Notes: generated by a model from the letters alone, not told the origin. A stretch of 64,000 nucleotides of DNA from Lentisphaeria bacterium (GCA_017541665.1 JAFXYP010000069.1:1-64000); one strand, 5' to 3'. Counted from the first letter of the stretch, positions 9,917 to 20,511 are shown. A program made the numbers and translations.

Positions 9917-11176
9917 TTATTTCGCGGTCAGGCGTTTCGCGGCTTCGCGCGCTTCGGAGACGATCTCCTCCTCGCCGTCGACGTGGCCGCCGCGCATCAG
10001 GATGCGGCCGTCGCAGACGACCGTGTCGATGCAGGAGCTGTCCGCCGCGTACACCATGTCGGAGATCAGGTTGAACCCGGGCACGAGGTTGTGGTTGTTC
10101 AGGTCGACGAGCATGCAGTCGGCGAGCCGGCCGGGTTCGATCACGCCCGCGTCGATGCCGAACGCCTCGGCTCCGGAACGCGTGGCGGCGCGGAAGACGT
10201 CCGCGGCCTTCATGGCCTTCGGGTCGCCGGTGAGGTCCTTGCCGCGCAGTGCGGCGGTCTTCATTTCTCCGAGCATGGAGAGGGAGTTGTTGGAGGACGC
10301 GCCGTCGGTACCGATGACCCAGCGGCATTTATTGAAGAGCGCGGCGCTGTCGTAGCGGAAATGGCCGGAGACGAGCTTCATGTTCGAAACAGGCATGTGG
10401 ACGAGCACGGAACGGCGTTCGGCGAGGAGTTCGATGTCCTCGTCCGTGAGCGCGACGGAGTGCGCGAGGATGGTCCTGTCCGTGAGGATGCCGCAGCGGT
10501 CGACGTAGGCGGTCGGGCTCATGCCGTGCTGCGCCATGCAGTCGTCGAATTCCTTCTTCGTCTCGGCGAGGTGGGTGTGGATGATGAGCCCGTATTTCTC
10601 CGCCGTGTCGGCTACGTCGCGCAGGATCTCCTCGGTGGTCGTGTAGATCGCGTGCGGCGCGACGGAGATCATGATGCGGGACGAAACGTTCCCGCGGTTT
10701 TCCAGAAGCCAGTCGTTGTCCAGCATGGGGAGGAAAGCCGGGTTGCCCATGGTCTGGCGCAGCATGCCGACGCAGGCGCGCACGCCCATATCCTCCGCGG
10801 CGCGGACGGCCTGGCGGCCCCGCCAGTACATGTCGTTGAAGAAGACGGTGCCGGACTTGATCATTTCGAGGATGGCGAGGCGTGTGCCGGCGTAGACGTC
10901 CTCGTTGGTGAGGCGCGCCTCGACGGGCCAGATGTGGTTGCTTAGCCAGTCGAAGAGGTCGAGGTCGTCGGCGAATCCGCGGAGCAGGGACATGGCAGCG
11001 TGGGTGTGGGCGTTGTAGAACGCGGGGAGGATGGCGAGGGAGCCGTGTGCGTCGATCGTTTCGTCGGCGGGTTCGGTCGGGAGGGCCTGTGAAATGGACT
11101 GGAACCGGTTTCCCTCGATGCGGACGTTGACCGTGGAACCGTTGAGGACGACATTGCGGATGAGGATGCTTGACAT
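9917..11176 (-). CDS. mtaD: 5-methylthioadenosine/S-adenosylhomocysteine deaminase-type amidohydrolase
   Basis: Predicted to deaminate S-adenosylhomocysteine or methylthioadenosine to the inosyl forms, part of SAH/MTA disposal. The 419-residue protein has the amidohydrolase layout: metal histidines H57 and H59 in NAHTHAAMS, HTHLAETKKE, LAHSVALTDED and the metal aspartate in GTDGASSNNSLSM, and ends with the small composite domain (GRLADCMLVDLNNHNLVPG). It lies 49 bp after the SAH-hydrolase-like gene, which supports a common role in SAH turnover. Related guanine or TRZ/ATZ hydrolases share these motifs, so the substrate is inferred from overall similarity and context. Confidence 0.85.
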   Translation of the reverse strand: MSSILIRNVVLNGSTVNVRIEGNRFQSISQALPTEPADETIDAHGSLAILPAFYNAHTHAAMSLLRGFADDLDLFDWLSNHIWPVEARLTNEDVYAGTRLAILEMIKSGTVFFNDMYWRGRQAVRAAEDMGVRACVGMLRQTMGNPAFLPMLDNDWLLENRGNVSSRIMISVAPHAIYTTTEEILRDVADTAEKYGLIIHTHLAETKKEFDDCMAQHGMSPTAYVDRCGILTDRTILAHSVALTDEDIELLAERRSVLVHMPVSNMKLVSGHFRYDSAALFNKCRWVIGTDGASSNNSLSMLGEMKTAALRGKDLTGDPKAMKAADVFRAATRSGAEAFGIDAGVIEPGRLADCMLVDLNNHNLVPGFNLISDMVYAADSSCIDTVVCDGRILMRGGHVDGEEEIVSEAREAAKRLTAK

Positions 11177-11225
11177 GATCTGAGACCTGCTTTGGAGTTA
11201 TGGTTTTCGTTGAGGTGCGGCGGAT

Positions 11226-12263
11226 TCAGAGCCCCATGGCCTCGATTTCTGCGTTGATGATGCCTGCGGCGCGGACGTCGGCGAGGATGGAGTCTTCGAG
11301 TTTGGCGGGTGGTGTGAGGATGCCGGATTCGCCTGAACTGCGCATGAGCTCGAGGATCCCCTCGTTGTGGAGCGACAGAGTCGGGTCGATGTAGCGCGTG
11401 GAGGTCGGCTCGGGAAGCATGAAGTTGACCGGGAGCTTGCGGTTGACGGCGCGGTCCGGCGGGATGCCGGGGCCGAACTCGTCGTCCGCGCCCATGTTCA
11501 CCAGCAGTGCGCCACTGTCGAGCAGGAGCGGAGCGAACGGTGCGAGCGCGTCGCGAATGCCCGTGGCCGTGACCACGAGGTCCGTGCCGTTCAGCAGCGC
11601 CGGCGTGAAGACGAGTCCCTGCGCCGGATCGACGACGCGGACGGATGCGCCCGCTCCCGTCAGGGCGTGTTCGATGCCGCGGCCGACGCGCCCGTGTCCG
11701 AAGAGCAGGACGGTCTTCCCGACGGGATCGAATCCGATGTGGCGGAGTCCGCGCAGGCAGCCGTCGCCGGTGCCGAGCACGGTCTCAATCGATTTGATGC
11801 GCCCGGAGTCCGCCGCGAAAACGGGTTTTTGGGGCGGTTCTTCCCTGTAAATGCGGACGCCGGACCGCGTGAGTTCGCAATAGCCGAACCGGGATGGGAC
11901 ACGGCGGTTCAGCGCGCTGCAATCCAGTACGGCATCGAATTGTTCCTTTGCCGCCTCTTCCGCGCCATGGAAGGTCTGAAGCCCGATCCCGGCGAGAAAA
12001 CCCGGGATCGCCGGGTCGTATCCGAGCTCGTCGGAATACACGACCGCAAGGTCGGCGCCGCCCTCGAGCAACGCGGCGAATTGTGCCAGAGTGTTCAGGA
12101 AAAGCGGCGTCCCGCAGAGGATGCGGAGCCCGTTCAGCGGACGCGTCTCACGCCAGCGATCCGCCTGCGCGGCGAGCGCGGGATAGTCGCGCGCCGCATC
12201 GAGCTCCGGCGCCAGCGTCGCGGCGATCGCCTGAAGTTGTGCGGTGGAGCGGTCCGGGGTCAT
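11226..12263 (-). CDS. Divergent S-adenosylhomocysteine hydrolase-like NAD-binding protein
   Basis: 345 residues, against about 430-470 for normal AhcY. Similarity to AhcY is visible in RPLNGLRILCGTPLFLNTLA, in KPVFAADSGRIKSIET (residues 147-161) and in the NAD site LLFGHGRVGRG (187-196, normally GYGDVGKG). The catalytic AhcY signature TKSKFDN is not conserved: the aligned residues read RIKSIET, so the catalytic lysine and aspartate appear replaced. The start ATG overlaps the cysS stop by 4 bases, giving translational coupling, and mtaD follows. It may be a regulatory or repurposed paralogue, or an enzyme with another substrate; function not assignable. Confidence 0.7.
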   Translation of the reverse strand: MTPDRSTAQLQAIAATLAPELDAARDYPALAAQADRWRETRPLNGLRILCGTPLFLNTLAQFAALLEGGADLAVVYSDELGYDPAIPGFLAGIGLQTFHGAEEAAKEQFDAVLDCSALNRRVPSRFGYCELTRSGVRIYREEPPQKPVFAADSGRIKSIETVLGTGDGCLRGLRHIGFDPVGKTVLLFGHGRVGRGIEHALTGAGASVRVVDPAQGLVFTPALLNGTDLVVTATGIRDALAPFAPLLLDSGALLVNMGADDEFGPGIPPDRAVNRKLPVNFMLPEPTSTRYIDPTLSLHNEGILELMRSSGESGILTPPAKLEDSILADVRAAGIINAEIEAMGL

Positions 12264-13681
12264 AATTTGGAGAATTCCGGTCCGGCGGGGGTGTCCTTCA
12301 CGGCCCAGCCGGCGGCGTTGATCTGCGCGCGGATGGCGTCGGCGGCGGCGAAATCCTTCGCCTTCTTCGCCTCGGCGCGTTTCTGCGCGAGCTCCAGAAT
12401 TTCCGCCGGGACGTCCTGCTTCGGCGCTTCGGCGGCCTTCAGCGAGGCGTCGACGTCCAGGAACGCCAGCACGCGGTCGAAATCGCGGTACTGGTCGAGC
12501 AGGACGGCGGCGGCATCATGGCCCGCGCCCTTCGCGAGGAGGCCGTTGACTTCCTTCGTGAACTTGTGGACGGATGCGAGCGCCTCGGCGATGTTCAGGT
12601 CGTCGGCGAGCCCGTCCGCGAACTTCGCGCGGGCGGCCTCCGCGGCGGCTTTCGCCTCGGCCAGGAGCGCATCCCCGGCGGGGGCGGCGTTCAGCCGTGC
12701 GAAGAGCGTATGGAATTTCTTCAGCGCGGTCCGTGCCTGTCCGAGGGCGTCCGGGTCGAAGTTGAGCTTGGAGCGGTAATGCGTCCCGAGCAGGAGATAA
12801 CGGATCTCCGCACCGGACCAGCCTTTTGCCGTGAGGTCGCGGAGCGTGTAGAAGTTGCCGAGCGACTTCGACATCTTCTGTCCCCTGATCGTGAGGTGTT
12901 CGCAGTGGAGCCAGCAGTTTACGAACTTGCAGCCGTTGGCGGACTCGCTCTGCGCGATCTCGTCCTCGTGATGCGGGAACATGTTGTCGACGCCGCCGGT
13001 GTGGATGTCGAACGTGAGGCCGAGGTATTTGCGGCTCATGGCGGAGCATTCGAGGTGCCAGCCGGGGCGGCCGGGTCCCCACGGGCTGTCCCACTTCACG
13101 TCGCCGTCGTTCTCGTCCCAGGCTTTCCAGAGGGCGAAGTCGGCGACGGAGTCCTTGGCGTATTCGTCGCTGCGCACGCGGTCTCCGATGCGCTGGTTTT
13201 CGAAATCGAGCTTGACGAGCTGCCCGTAGTTTTTGCATTTCGCGATGGAGAAATAGATGGAGCCGTCGTCGGACTGGTATGCGTATCCCTTGTCCATGAG
13301 TTGCCGGATCATATCGAGCATTTCCGGGATGTGTGCCGTGGCCTCGGGATAGTGTTCCGCCGGTTCGACGCGGAGCGTGCGGAGGTCTTCGAAGAATGCA
13401 TCCTTGTATTTGCGCGTGAAGGTCTGGAGCGGCAGCCCCGCCGCGCGCGAATCGCGGATGGTCTTGTCGTCGACGTCGGTCAGGTTCATGACCTGCGTGA
13501 CCTTGTATCCGTGGTATTCGAGCGTGCGCCGGAGGAGGTCCTCGAAAAGGTAGGCGCGGAAATTGCCGATGTGGGCATAGTTGTAGACCGTGGGGCCGCA
13601 GGTGTACATGCCGGCGTATCCTTCGCGGATCGGGGTGAATTCGGTCATGCGGCGTCCGAGGGTATTGAAAAAACGGATCAT
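12260..13681 (-). CDS. cysS: Cysteine--tRNA ligase
   Basis: Charges tRNA-Cys with cysteine. The 473-residue product contains the class I signatures [17 protein letters not shown] (HIGH region), [10 protein letters not shown], zinc/active-site WHLECSAM, the [18 protein letters not shown] block and KMSKSLGN (KMSKS loop), and it has a DALR-type helical C-terminus. ATG 13681 is preferred to ATG 13702 because CAGGAG is correctly placed before the former and the protein then begins [12 protein letters not shown] like relatives. It is the first gene of the unit cysS, SAH-hydrolase-like, mtaD, driven by a promoter at 13730-13758. Confidence 0.97.
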   Translation of the reverse strand: MIRFFNTLGRRMTEFTPIREGYAGMYTCGPTVYNYAHIGNFRAYLFEDLLRRTLEYHGYKVTQVMNLTDVDDKTIRDSRAAGLPLQTFTRKYKDAFFEDLRTLRVEPAEHYPEATAHIPEMLDMIRQLMDKGYAYQSDDGSIYFSIAKCKNYGQLVKLDFENQRIGDRVRSDEYAKDSVADFALWKAWDENDGDVKWDSPWGPGRPGWHLECSAMSRKYLGLTFDIHTGGVDNMFPHHEDEIAQSESANGCKFVNCWLHCEHLTIRGQKMSKSLGNFYTLRDLTAKGWSGAEIRYLLLGTHYRSKLNFDPDALGQARTALKKFHTLFARLNAAPAGDALLAEAKAAAEAARAKFADGLADDLNIAEALASVHKFTKEVNGLLAKGAGHDAAAVLLDQYRDFDRVLAFLDVDASLKAAEAPKQDVPAEILELAQKRAEAKKAKDFAAADAIRAQINAAGWAVKDTPAGPEFSKL

Positions 13682-13729
13682 GGTTGTTTTCTCCTGATTC
13701 ATTATGTCCGACGAAACTTTTTATCTTTT

Positions 13730-13758
13730 AATATACTACATGCCGGGGAAGATTGCAA
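13730..13758 (-). promoter_or_regulatory. Sigma70-type promoter of cysS
   Basis: Minus strand: -35 TTGCAA (13753-13758), 17-bp spacer, -10 TATATT (13730-13735), 49 bases before the cysS start. The intergenic stretch 13759-13946 holds nothing else recognisable; the nagB promoter begins at 13947. Confidence 0.65.
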
Positions 13759-13946
13759 GGCGGGATGCCGCGGAAGATCGCAGGGCGGACGGGGGCGGGA
13801 TGGACAAGTCTTTTCGACGTTTCACCCGGATTCAGGAAAAGCGGAGTTCCGGGGCGGTCCCGGTGTACGCCGCATGTCCCCGTATGCCTGCTCAATGCCA
13901 TTTTCCTTTCCCGTTTCCGACTTCCGCTTTTTTTCCTGCTTGAAAT

Positions 13947-13975
13947 TTGCATTTTATTAAAAAGAGTGCTATAGT
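13947..13975 (+). promoter_or_regulatory. Sigma70-type promoter of nagB
   Basis: -35 TTGCAT (13947-13952), 17-bp spacer, -10 TATAGT (13970-13975). The -35 continues as TTGCATTTT, a string also found at the promoters of tRNA-Asp and the PTS EIIA-like gene. It leaves an untranslated leader of about 80 nt before the nagB start. Confidence 0.7.
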
Positions 13976-14064
13976 ATATGGATTGCGCAGTGAAGGTGCG
14001 AAGCTTTTTCGAGCCTTCTTCCCCATCAAAAAAACAAAAAAACACGTTAGGGATCCAAAAGAGT

Positions 14065-14901
14065 ATGGATATCATCGTCATGCCGACCGCCGCGGAAGCG
14101 GAACTCCTCACCGCCCGCATCATCGCCGACGCCATCAACGCCAAGCCGTTCTACAAGCTGGGCCTCGCCACCGGCCGCACCATGGAAAATGTGTATGCCA
14201 ATCTGGTAAAAATGAACAAGGCCGGGAAAGTCGATTTCTCCCGCGTGATCTCGTTCAACCTGGACGAATACGTCGGCCTGAAGGGCACCGCCGAGAAGAA
14301 CAAGGATTCCTACCGTTACTTCATGAACTACCACCTCTTCAACCACGTGAACATCGACAAGCGCAACACGCATGTGCCGAACGGCTTTGCCCCCGAGGAC
14401 GAGCTTGAGGCCGCCGCAGCCGCATACGAAGAGGAAATGGAAGACGCCGGCGGCGTGGACATGCAGCTCCTCGGCATCGGACGCAGCGGACATATCGGGT
14501 TCAACGAGCCGATGTCCTCCTTTGCCAGCCGCACCCGCGTCGTGACGCTCACCAAGACCACCTACGAGCAGAACTCCCCGCTCTTCACCAAGCCGGAAGA
14601 CATGCCGATGCGCGCCATGACCATGGGCGTGGGCACCTGCCTCGACGCCAAGCGCCTCCTGCTCCTCGCTACCCACAAGGAGAAAGCCAACATCGTGGCG
14701 GCCGCTCTCGAAGGTCCCGTCACCGGCATGATCTCCGCCACGGCCCTGCAGCTCCACGACAACGCGGTCGTCGTGCTGGATGCCGACGCCGCCTCCAAGC
14801 TCAAATACAGGGATGAGTACGCGTTCCAGTTCACCCACGACCCGAAGTGGGCCGCCTACCAGCCCGCTTCCCGCAAGTCCTCCCGCCGCAAAGCGAAATA
14901 A
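14065..14901 (+). CDS. nagB: Glucosamine-6-phosphate deaminase
   Basis: Converts glucosamine-6-phosphate to fructose-6-phosphate and ammonia, linking amino-sugar use to glycolysis. The 278-residue product shows GLATGRTM (phosphate loop), SFNLDEYVGL (the Asp of the family's FNMDEYVGL), LLGIGRSGHIGFNEP (catalytic His and Glu present; a Ser stands where E. coli has Asp141 and many Gram-positive enzymes have Asn) and MGVGTCLDA. ATG 14065 is chosen since the protein then begins MDIIVMPTAAEAE like the family; an upstream in-frame ATG at 13978 falls at the transcription start. The NagA-like gene is 10 kb away, not in this unit. Confidence 0.93.
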   Translation: MDIIVMPTAAEAELLTARIIADAINAKPFYKLGLATGRTMENVYANLVKMNKAGKVDFSRVISFNLDEYVGLKGTAEKNKDSYRYFMNYHLFNHVNIDKRNTHVPNGFAPEDELEAAAAAYEEEMEDAGGVDMQLLGIGRSGHIGFNEPMSSFASRTRVVTLTKTTYEQNSPLFTKPEDMPMRAMTMGVGTCLDAKRLLLLATHKEKANIVAAALEGPVTGMISATALQLHDNAVVVLDADAASKLKYRDEYAFQFTHDPKWAAYQPASRKSSRRKAK

Positions 14902-14917
14902 AACACCAGACCCTCCT

Positions 14918-15373
14918 ATGAAAATCCTCGTCATCAACGGGCCGAACATGCAGCTGCTTGGGCGGCGGAAAGCCGAATTCTACGGGACGAAAACGCTTCC
15001 GGAAATCGAGGCGGACCTCCGCACGGCAGCCGATTCGCTCGGCGTGACGATCGAATTCTTCCAGAGCAACCACGAAGGCGCGATCTGCGACAGGATCGCC
15101 GAGGCGATCGCGGACGGGGTCGACGGAATCGTCATCAATCCTGCTGCCTACACCCATACGAGCATCGCGATCCACGATGCTCTGGAAGCCGCCGCGATCC
15201 CCGCGGTCGAGGTGCACATGAGCAACATTCAGGCGCGGGACGATTTCCGCAGGACGTCGCTCACCGCGCCCGCCTGCATCGCACAGATCGCCGGACTTGG
15301 CGCGGACGGCTACGAGTTCGCCCTCAGGGCTCTCGTCCGCCGCCTTTCCGCCGATTCCGGTCAAACATGCTAA
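14918..15373 (+). CDS. aroQ: 3-dehydroquinate dehydratase, type II
   Basis: Third step of the shikimate pathway, 3-dehydroquinate to 3-dehydroshikimate. The 151-residue length is typical. Motifs: MKILVINGPNMQLLGRR, where the family has LNGPNLNLLG; the catalytic tyrosine in EFYG; FQSNHEGAICDRI; NPAAYTHTSIAI; and EVHMSNIQARDDFR. It lies 16 bp after nagB and 33 bp before accB, the common bacterial order aroQ-accB-accC. An apparent longer reading frame beginning at 14780 overlaps nagB and is rejected. Confidence 0.95.
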   Translation: MKILVINGPNMQLLGRRKAEFYGTKTLPEIEADLRTAADSLGVTIEFFQSNHEGAICDRIAEAIADGVDGIVINPAAYTHTSIAIHDALEAAAIPAVEVHMSNIQARDDFRRTSLTAPACIAQIAGLGADGYEFALRALVRRLSADSGQTC

Positions 15374-15406
15374 CAACCCCTATCCAATGAAAACCACGGG
15401 TGCCCT

Positions 15407-15895
15407 ATGAAAATCGACGAAATCAAAACGATCGTGAAGCTCATGTCGGACAACGATCTGACCGAGTTCAAAATCGAATCGGAAGAAATGACGCTCTGCC
15501 TCCGCAGAGCCGCGCGCCAGCAGGCTGCGCCCGCACCTTTGTTTGTCCCGGCCGCCGTCCCGGCCGCAGCTCCCGCCGTTCCCGTTCCCGCAGCCGTTCC
15601 CGTTCCGGAACCGGCCAAGGCAGTTGTGCCGGCGGATGCCGGACGTTCCGCGCTGAACCCTGACAAAGTCATCGAATCGCCCACCGTCGGCACCTTCTAC
15701 CGTTCGAGCGCCCCGGGCGCCGAACCGTTCGTGAAGGTCGGCAGCCATGTCGAGGCGGATACGACCGTGGCCGTCGTGGAGGCGATGAAGGTCATGAACG
15801 AGATCAAGGCCGAAAAGAGCGGCGTGATCAAGGAAATCCTGCTGGAGAACGGTCAGCCGGTGGAATACGGCCAGCCGCTTTTCGTGCTTGAGTAA
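15407..15895 (+). CDS. accB: Biotin carboxyl carrier protein of acetyl-CoA carboxylase
   Basis: Carries biotin between the carboxylase and carboxyltransferase sites of acetyl-CoA carboxylase for malonyl-CoA formation. The 162-residue layout is standard: a short N-terminal helical part ([19 protein letters not shown]), a Pro/Ala/Val-rich linker (about 40-75), then the biotinyl domain with EAMKVMNEI, where K128 is the biotinylation site, and the C-terminal [14 protein letters not shown]. accC follows after 23 bp. Confidence 0.96.
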   Translation: MKIDEIKTIVKLMSDNDLTEFKIESEEMTLCLRRAARQQAAPAPLFVPAAVPAAAPAVPVPAAVPVPEPAKAVVPADAGRSALNPDKVIESPTVGTFYRSSAPGAEPFVKVGSHVEADTTVAVVEAMKVMNEIKAEKSGVIKEILLENGQPVEYGQPLFVLE

Positions 15896-15918
15896 TCACC
15901 CCAGAGACAGGTCCCCGC

Positions 15919-17304
<1,386 letters not shown>

Positions 17305-17331
17305 CCATATCAACCCAAGGAGGCATGGACA

Positions 17332-17778
17332 ATGAGCAATACGCAGCAGACGCACGCCGCGTCCGAGTCCGTTTCCACTGTCCCCGGCGCCTACGAGTTC
17401 AACGGCGCCGCAGTCGGCACGATCCGGATCCTCGACGGAGCCATTTCCACAATCGTCAAACGCACCGTTCTCGGGATCGAGGGCGTGGCCCGCCTGTCCG
17501 GCAGTTCGCTGATCGACGACTTCGCCGACCTCGTCCGCAGCAAGCGCATGCAGGACCGCTCCATCCAGATCGATCACAAGGACCAGGCGGTCGCGATCAC
17601 GGTCGCGGTCAACCCCTACTACGGGTACAAATTTCCCGCCCTGATCGCGGATATCCAGCGGAAGGTCGCGGACGCAGTCCTCGACATGACCGGCATCACC
17701 GTCAGTTCCGTCAGCGTGGACATCAAGGGCATCGAAGAGCCTCCGGCGGACAAGGAAACCGACAGGGAAACGGAGTAA
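17332..17778 (+). CDS. Asp23/Gls24 family envelope protein, first copy
   Basis: 148 residues with the Asp23 (DUF322) pattern: TIRILDGAISTIVKRTVLGI near the start, then VAITVAVNPYYGYKFP and IQRKVADAVLDMTGITVSSV. In Firmicutes Asp23 is a cytoplasmic protein tethered to the membrane by AmaP and linked to envelope stress. A second Asp23 homologue and a membrane protein resembling AmaP follow directly, so a small envelope module is likely. It is preceded by the Shine-Dalgarno sequence AAGGAGG. The role outside Firmicutes is not established. Confidence 0.85.
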   Translation: MSNTQQTHAASESVSTVPGAYEFNGAAVGTIRILDGAISTIVKRTVLGIEGVARLSGSSLIDDFADLVRSKRMQDRSIQIDHKDQAVAITVAVNPYYGYKFPALIADIQRKVADAVLDMTGITVSSVSVDIKGIEEPPADKETDRETE

Positions 17779-17790
17779 AGGAGAAACATC

Positions 17791-18216
17791 ATGGCAGCAA
17801 AAGACACCAGCAGGCAGAACGCCGCGGAATCCACCTACACGGTCCACGAGAGCGTCATCATCTCCCTTGCCCGAAAGGCCGTCGCCGGCATTCCCGGCTT
17901 TATCCGGTTCTCCGGCTCCTCCATCGTCTCCGACCTCGCCGATCTCGTCGGCAGCAGGCGCCGCTTCGACAAGTCCATCGTCGTGACCGAATCCGGCAAT
18001 GACGTCAGCCTGGAGATCCTCATTGTCGCCGCTTACGGGTCCAAACTCGGGGAAGTCGCGGCCGCTGTTCAGAAGGCGGTCTATCATCAGATCGTCGATT
18101 TCACCGGCATGAACGTGAAGAGCATCGACGTGGTGATCACCGATACCGAGGATGTCCCCGAGACGGAAAAATCGGACGGCGACGAAGATGTCGTCGAAGG
18201 TGAACTCATTCAGTAA
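17791..18216 (+). CDS. Asp23/Gls24 family envelope protein, second copy
   Basis: 141 residues, paralogous to the preceding gene: YTVHESVIISLARKAVAGIP, RFSGSSIVSDLADLVGSRRR, LEILIVAAYGSKLGEVAAAV, DFTGMNVKSIDVVI. It starts 12 bp after the first copy with AAAGGAG upstream. The two proteins differ in their N-terminal and C-terminal tails, so they may form a hetero-oligomer rather than being redundant. Confidence 0.85.
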   Translation: MAAKDTSRQNAAESTYTVHESVIISLARKAVAGIPGFIRFSGSSIVSDLADLVGSRRRFDKSIVVTESGNDVSLEILIVAAYGSKLGEVAAAVQKAVYHQIVDFTGMNVKSIDVVITDTEDVPETEKSDGDEDVVEGELIQ

Positions 18217-18261
18217 TTCATTGTGTGGGAGGTCGTTTCCTCCCGGAAAGGCGGATGCGGC

Positions 18262-18789
18262 ATGCTCCAGTCGATTCAAAAACTGGCGGAAAGGATCAGC
18301 TCCCTGATTGCGGAAAGGCCCTTTTTCTGCGGACTCCTGACGGGACTCGCCGTTGCGTTCGTGGTGCTCCTTTTTCTGCTTCTGCTCTTCCTGATCTTCC
18401 GTCCCCGCAAGCTCCGCTGCATCGTGATCCCGCTCGAGGGAGGCGATCTCCGCATCAACGCGAAGGCGGTGCAGGGCGCGGTCCGGTCCGTCGCGGAAAA
18501 GTTTCCCGTGTTCGATGTCCGGCGCGTCGGCATGTACGGCAAGCGGAATGCGATCCGGCTGGAGGTCGCAATGGACTTCAATGGCGGGGACAATGTTTCC
18601 GTCTCGGATTCCGCCGCACAGTTCCGCGATGCGGTCGCGCACATGATGACGGGGACGTTCGGCATGGACCGGCCGGCCCGGATCGAACTTGAGATCCTGC
18701 GCTCCGGGGCCGAAATCGATGTCCCGGCCGCGGACCCGTCCTTTGCCGCCGGTGCTTCGGCCGAGTCCGGTTCCGGGCAGTCATGCTGA
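18262..18789 (+). CDS. AmaP-like membrane-anchored protein
   Basis: 175 residues with one or two hydrophobic segments near residues 19-44 (PFFCGLLTGLAVAFVVLLFL...), a basic stop (RPRKLR) and a soluble C-terminal domain (DLRINAKAVQGAVRSVAEKF). This resembles AmaP, which anchors Asp23 at the membrane; its position directly after two Asp23 genes supports that. Sequence similarity to AmaP is weak by eye. ATG 18262 is chosen because GGAAAGGCGG precedes it; an in-frame GTG at 18223 lacks a ribosome site. The 3' end overlaps the ABC transporter gene by 7 bases. Confidence 0.65.
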   Translation: MLQSIQKLAERISSLIAERPFFCGLLTGLAVAFVVLLFLLLLFLIFRPRKLRCIVIPLEGGDLRINAKAVQGAVRSVAEKFPVFDVRRVGMYGKRNAIRLEVAMDFNGGDNVSVSDSAAQFRDAVAHMMTGTFGMDRPARIELEILRSGAEIDVPAADPSFAAGASAESGSGQSC

Positions 18790-20483
18790 AGTTTCTGCGC
18801 GAGATCCGGCAGGCTCTTCCGCCCGGCTACCGGTATGCGGCCGCCGGGCTGGCGGCGCTGATGGTCGCATCGGCGCTGCTGGAGCTGGCGGCGCTCGCCC
18901 TGGTGATGCCCGTTGCTTCGGCGCTGGCCGCGCCGGAGCTCCTGGAGTCCAACCGCTGGCTCCGTGCCTTTTACGAACTCGCCGCGCCGCCGTCCCGCGA
19001 GGCGTTCATCCTGGAATCCGTTGCGGCCCTCACAGCATTCTTCATCGTCAAGAACGCCTTCGCGTTTGCGCTGACGAAATGCCAGAACCGGTTCTGCCGC
19101 GATCTCTCCGTGAATCTGGCGGGGCGGCTTTACCGCACGTACATGCGCGCGGACTACACGTTTCATCTGGAGCACGGGGCGTCGGAGCTGATCGGCCGCA
19201 TCATGCAGATGCGCGAGGTGGCGGAGATCCTGCTGATGCCGTTCCTGCTGGCGCTTTCGGAGTCGGTCGTTTTCCTGTCGATCCTGGCGGTGATCTTCGC
19301 GCTTGTGCCGAAGGTCGCGCTGACCGCGTTTCTCGTTTGCGGCACGGTCGTGCTGGCGTTCCACAGGATCTTCAAGCGCATCCTGGACGCGGCCTCGCAG
19401 AAGCTGTTTGCCGCGAACGGCGAATCGACGCGGACCATGAACCAGAGCTTTGCCGCGATCCGCGAGGTGAAGCTGACCGGGAGCGAGTCGTATTTCAGCC
19501 GACGTCTGGAGCAGGCGCAGTTCAATATTGTGAACGCGGTCAAGATCCGCCACGACCTGGGGCAGCTCCCGCGTTTTTCCCTGGAGGTCTTTGTGGTCGC
19601 GGCCGCCGGCGGACTGATTGCCGTCCTCACCTGGATGGGCATGCCGTCGTCCCGCCTGATCCTGTATGCGGCGTTTTTCCTGGCGGCGATGTTCCGCCTG
19701 ATCCCGTCGCTCTCGCGCATGCAGTACAACCTTGTGTTGGTGCGGGGGATGCTGTACGTATTCGACCGCCTCAGCAGCGACCTGGCTTCGATCCCCGCGG
19801 AGAACATCCTGCCCGCGCCGGATGCCCCGGAACTGCATTTCGAACGCGAGCTTGCCGTCGAGCATGTTACGTTCCGCTACGGGCCGGACCGCCCGGCGGT
19901 GTTCGAGGATTTCAGCATGTCCGTAAAGCGTCTGGAGTGCGTGGCGGTCGTCGGGCCCACGGGCAGCGGGAAATCGACGCTGATCGACCTCGTGATGGGG
20001 TTCCTGAAGCCCGAATCCGGCCGCGTGGCGGTCGACGGCGCCGACATTCGCGGGAACCTGCGTTCCTGGCGCGGCCGCATCGGCTATGTGCCGCAGGATA
20101 TCTGTCTCTTCGACGACACGATCCGCGCGAACGTGGCGTTCGGCGTGGAGCCGGACGCGATCGACGATGCCCGCGTCATGAAGGCGCTGGAACTGGCGCA
20201 GATCGCGGATTTTGTCGAGACCCTCCCCGATAAGCTGAATGCGCGGCTGGGCGAATTCGGCGCGCGAATCTCCGGCGGGCAGAAACAGCGCATCGCAATC
20301 GCCCGCGCGCTGTATTCCGAACCGGAGCTCCTGATTCTCGACGAGGCGACGAGCGCGCTCGACGACGACACGGAGGCGGCCCTGATCGATGCGTTGAATT
20401 CCCTGAAGGGCAAGCTCACGATCCTGATGATCGCGCACCGTGCCGGGAGCATCCGGCATTGCGACCGCCGCATTGAGATTTGA
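18783..20483 (+). CDS. ABC transporter, fused permease/ATPase (lipid-linked or envelope exporter type)
   Basis: 566 residues. The N-terminal about 300 form an exporter-type transmembrane domain with hydrophobic helices (AAAGLAALMVASALLELAAL, ESVAALTAFFIVKNAFAFAL, VVFLSILAVIFALVP). The ATPase domain has Walker A VVGPTGSGKST, Q-loop YVPQD, signature ISGGQKQR and Walker B LLILDEATSALDDD. The layout matches the MsbA/PglK group that flips lipids or lipid-linked glycans across the inner membrane. It overlaps the AmaP-like gene, so it belongs to the acc-Asp23 transcript, and ends 28 bp from the convergent WaaG-like gene. Substrate unknown. Confidence 0.85.
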   Translation: MLKFLREIRQALPPGYRYAAAGLAALMVASALLELAALALVMPVASALAAPELLESNRWLRAFYELAAPPSREAFILESVAALTAFFIVKNAFAFALTKCQNRFCRDLSVNLAGRLYRTYMRADYTFHLEHGASELIGRIMQMREVAEILLMPFLLALSESVVFLSILAVIFALVPKVALTAFLVCGTVVLAFHRIFKRILDAASQKLFAANGESTRTMNQSFAAIREVKLTGSESYFSRRLEQAQFNIVNAVKIRHDLGQLPRFSLEVFVVAAAGGLIAVLTWMGMPSSRLILYAAFFLAAMFRLIPSLSRMQYNLVLVRGMLYVFDRLSSDLASIPAENILPAPDAPELHFERELAVEHVTFRYGPDRPAVFEDFSMSVKRLECVAVVGPTGSGKSTLIDLVMGFLKPESGRVAVDGADIRGNLRSWRGRIGYVPQDICLFDDTIRANVAFGVEPDAIDDARVMKALELAQIADFVETLPDKLNARLGEFGARISGGQKQRIAIARALYSEPELLILDEATSALDDDTEAALIDALNSLKGKLTILMIAHRAGSIRHCDRRIEI

Positions 20484-20511
20484 GGCCGCCTCTTTTTGTT
20501 GGCGCCGCCGG

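Noticed and set aside
13978-14064. N-terminal extension of NagB to the upstream ATG
   Set aside because: The upstream ATG is at the predicted transcription start and the extra 29 residues match nothing in the family.
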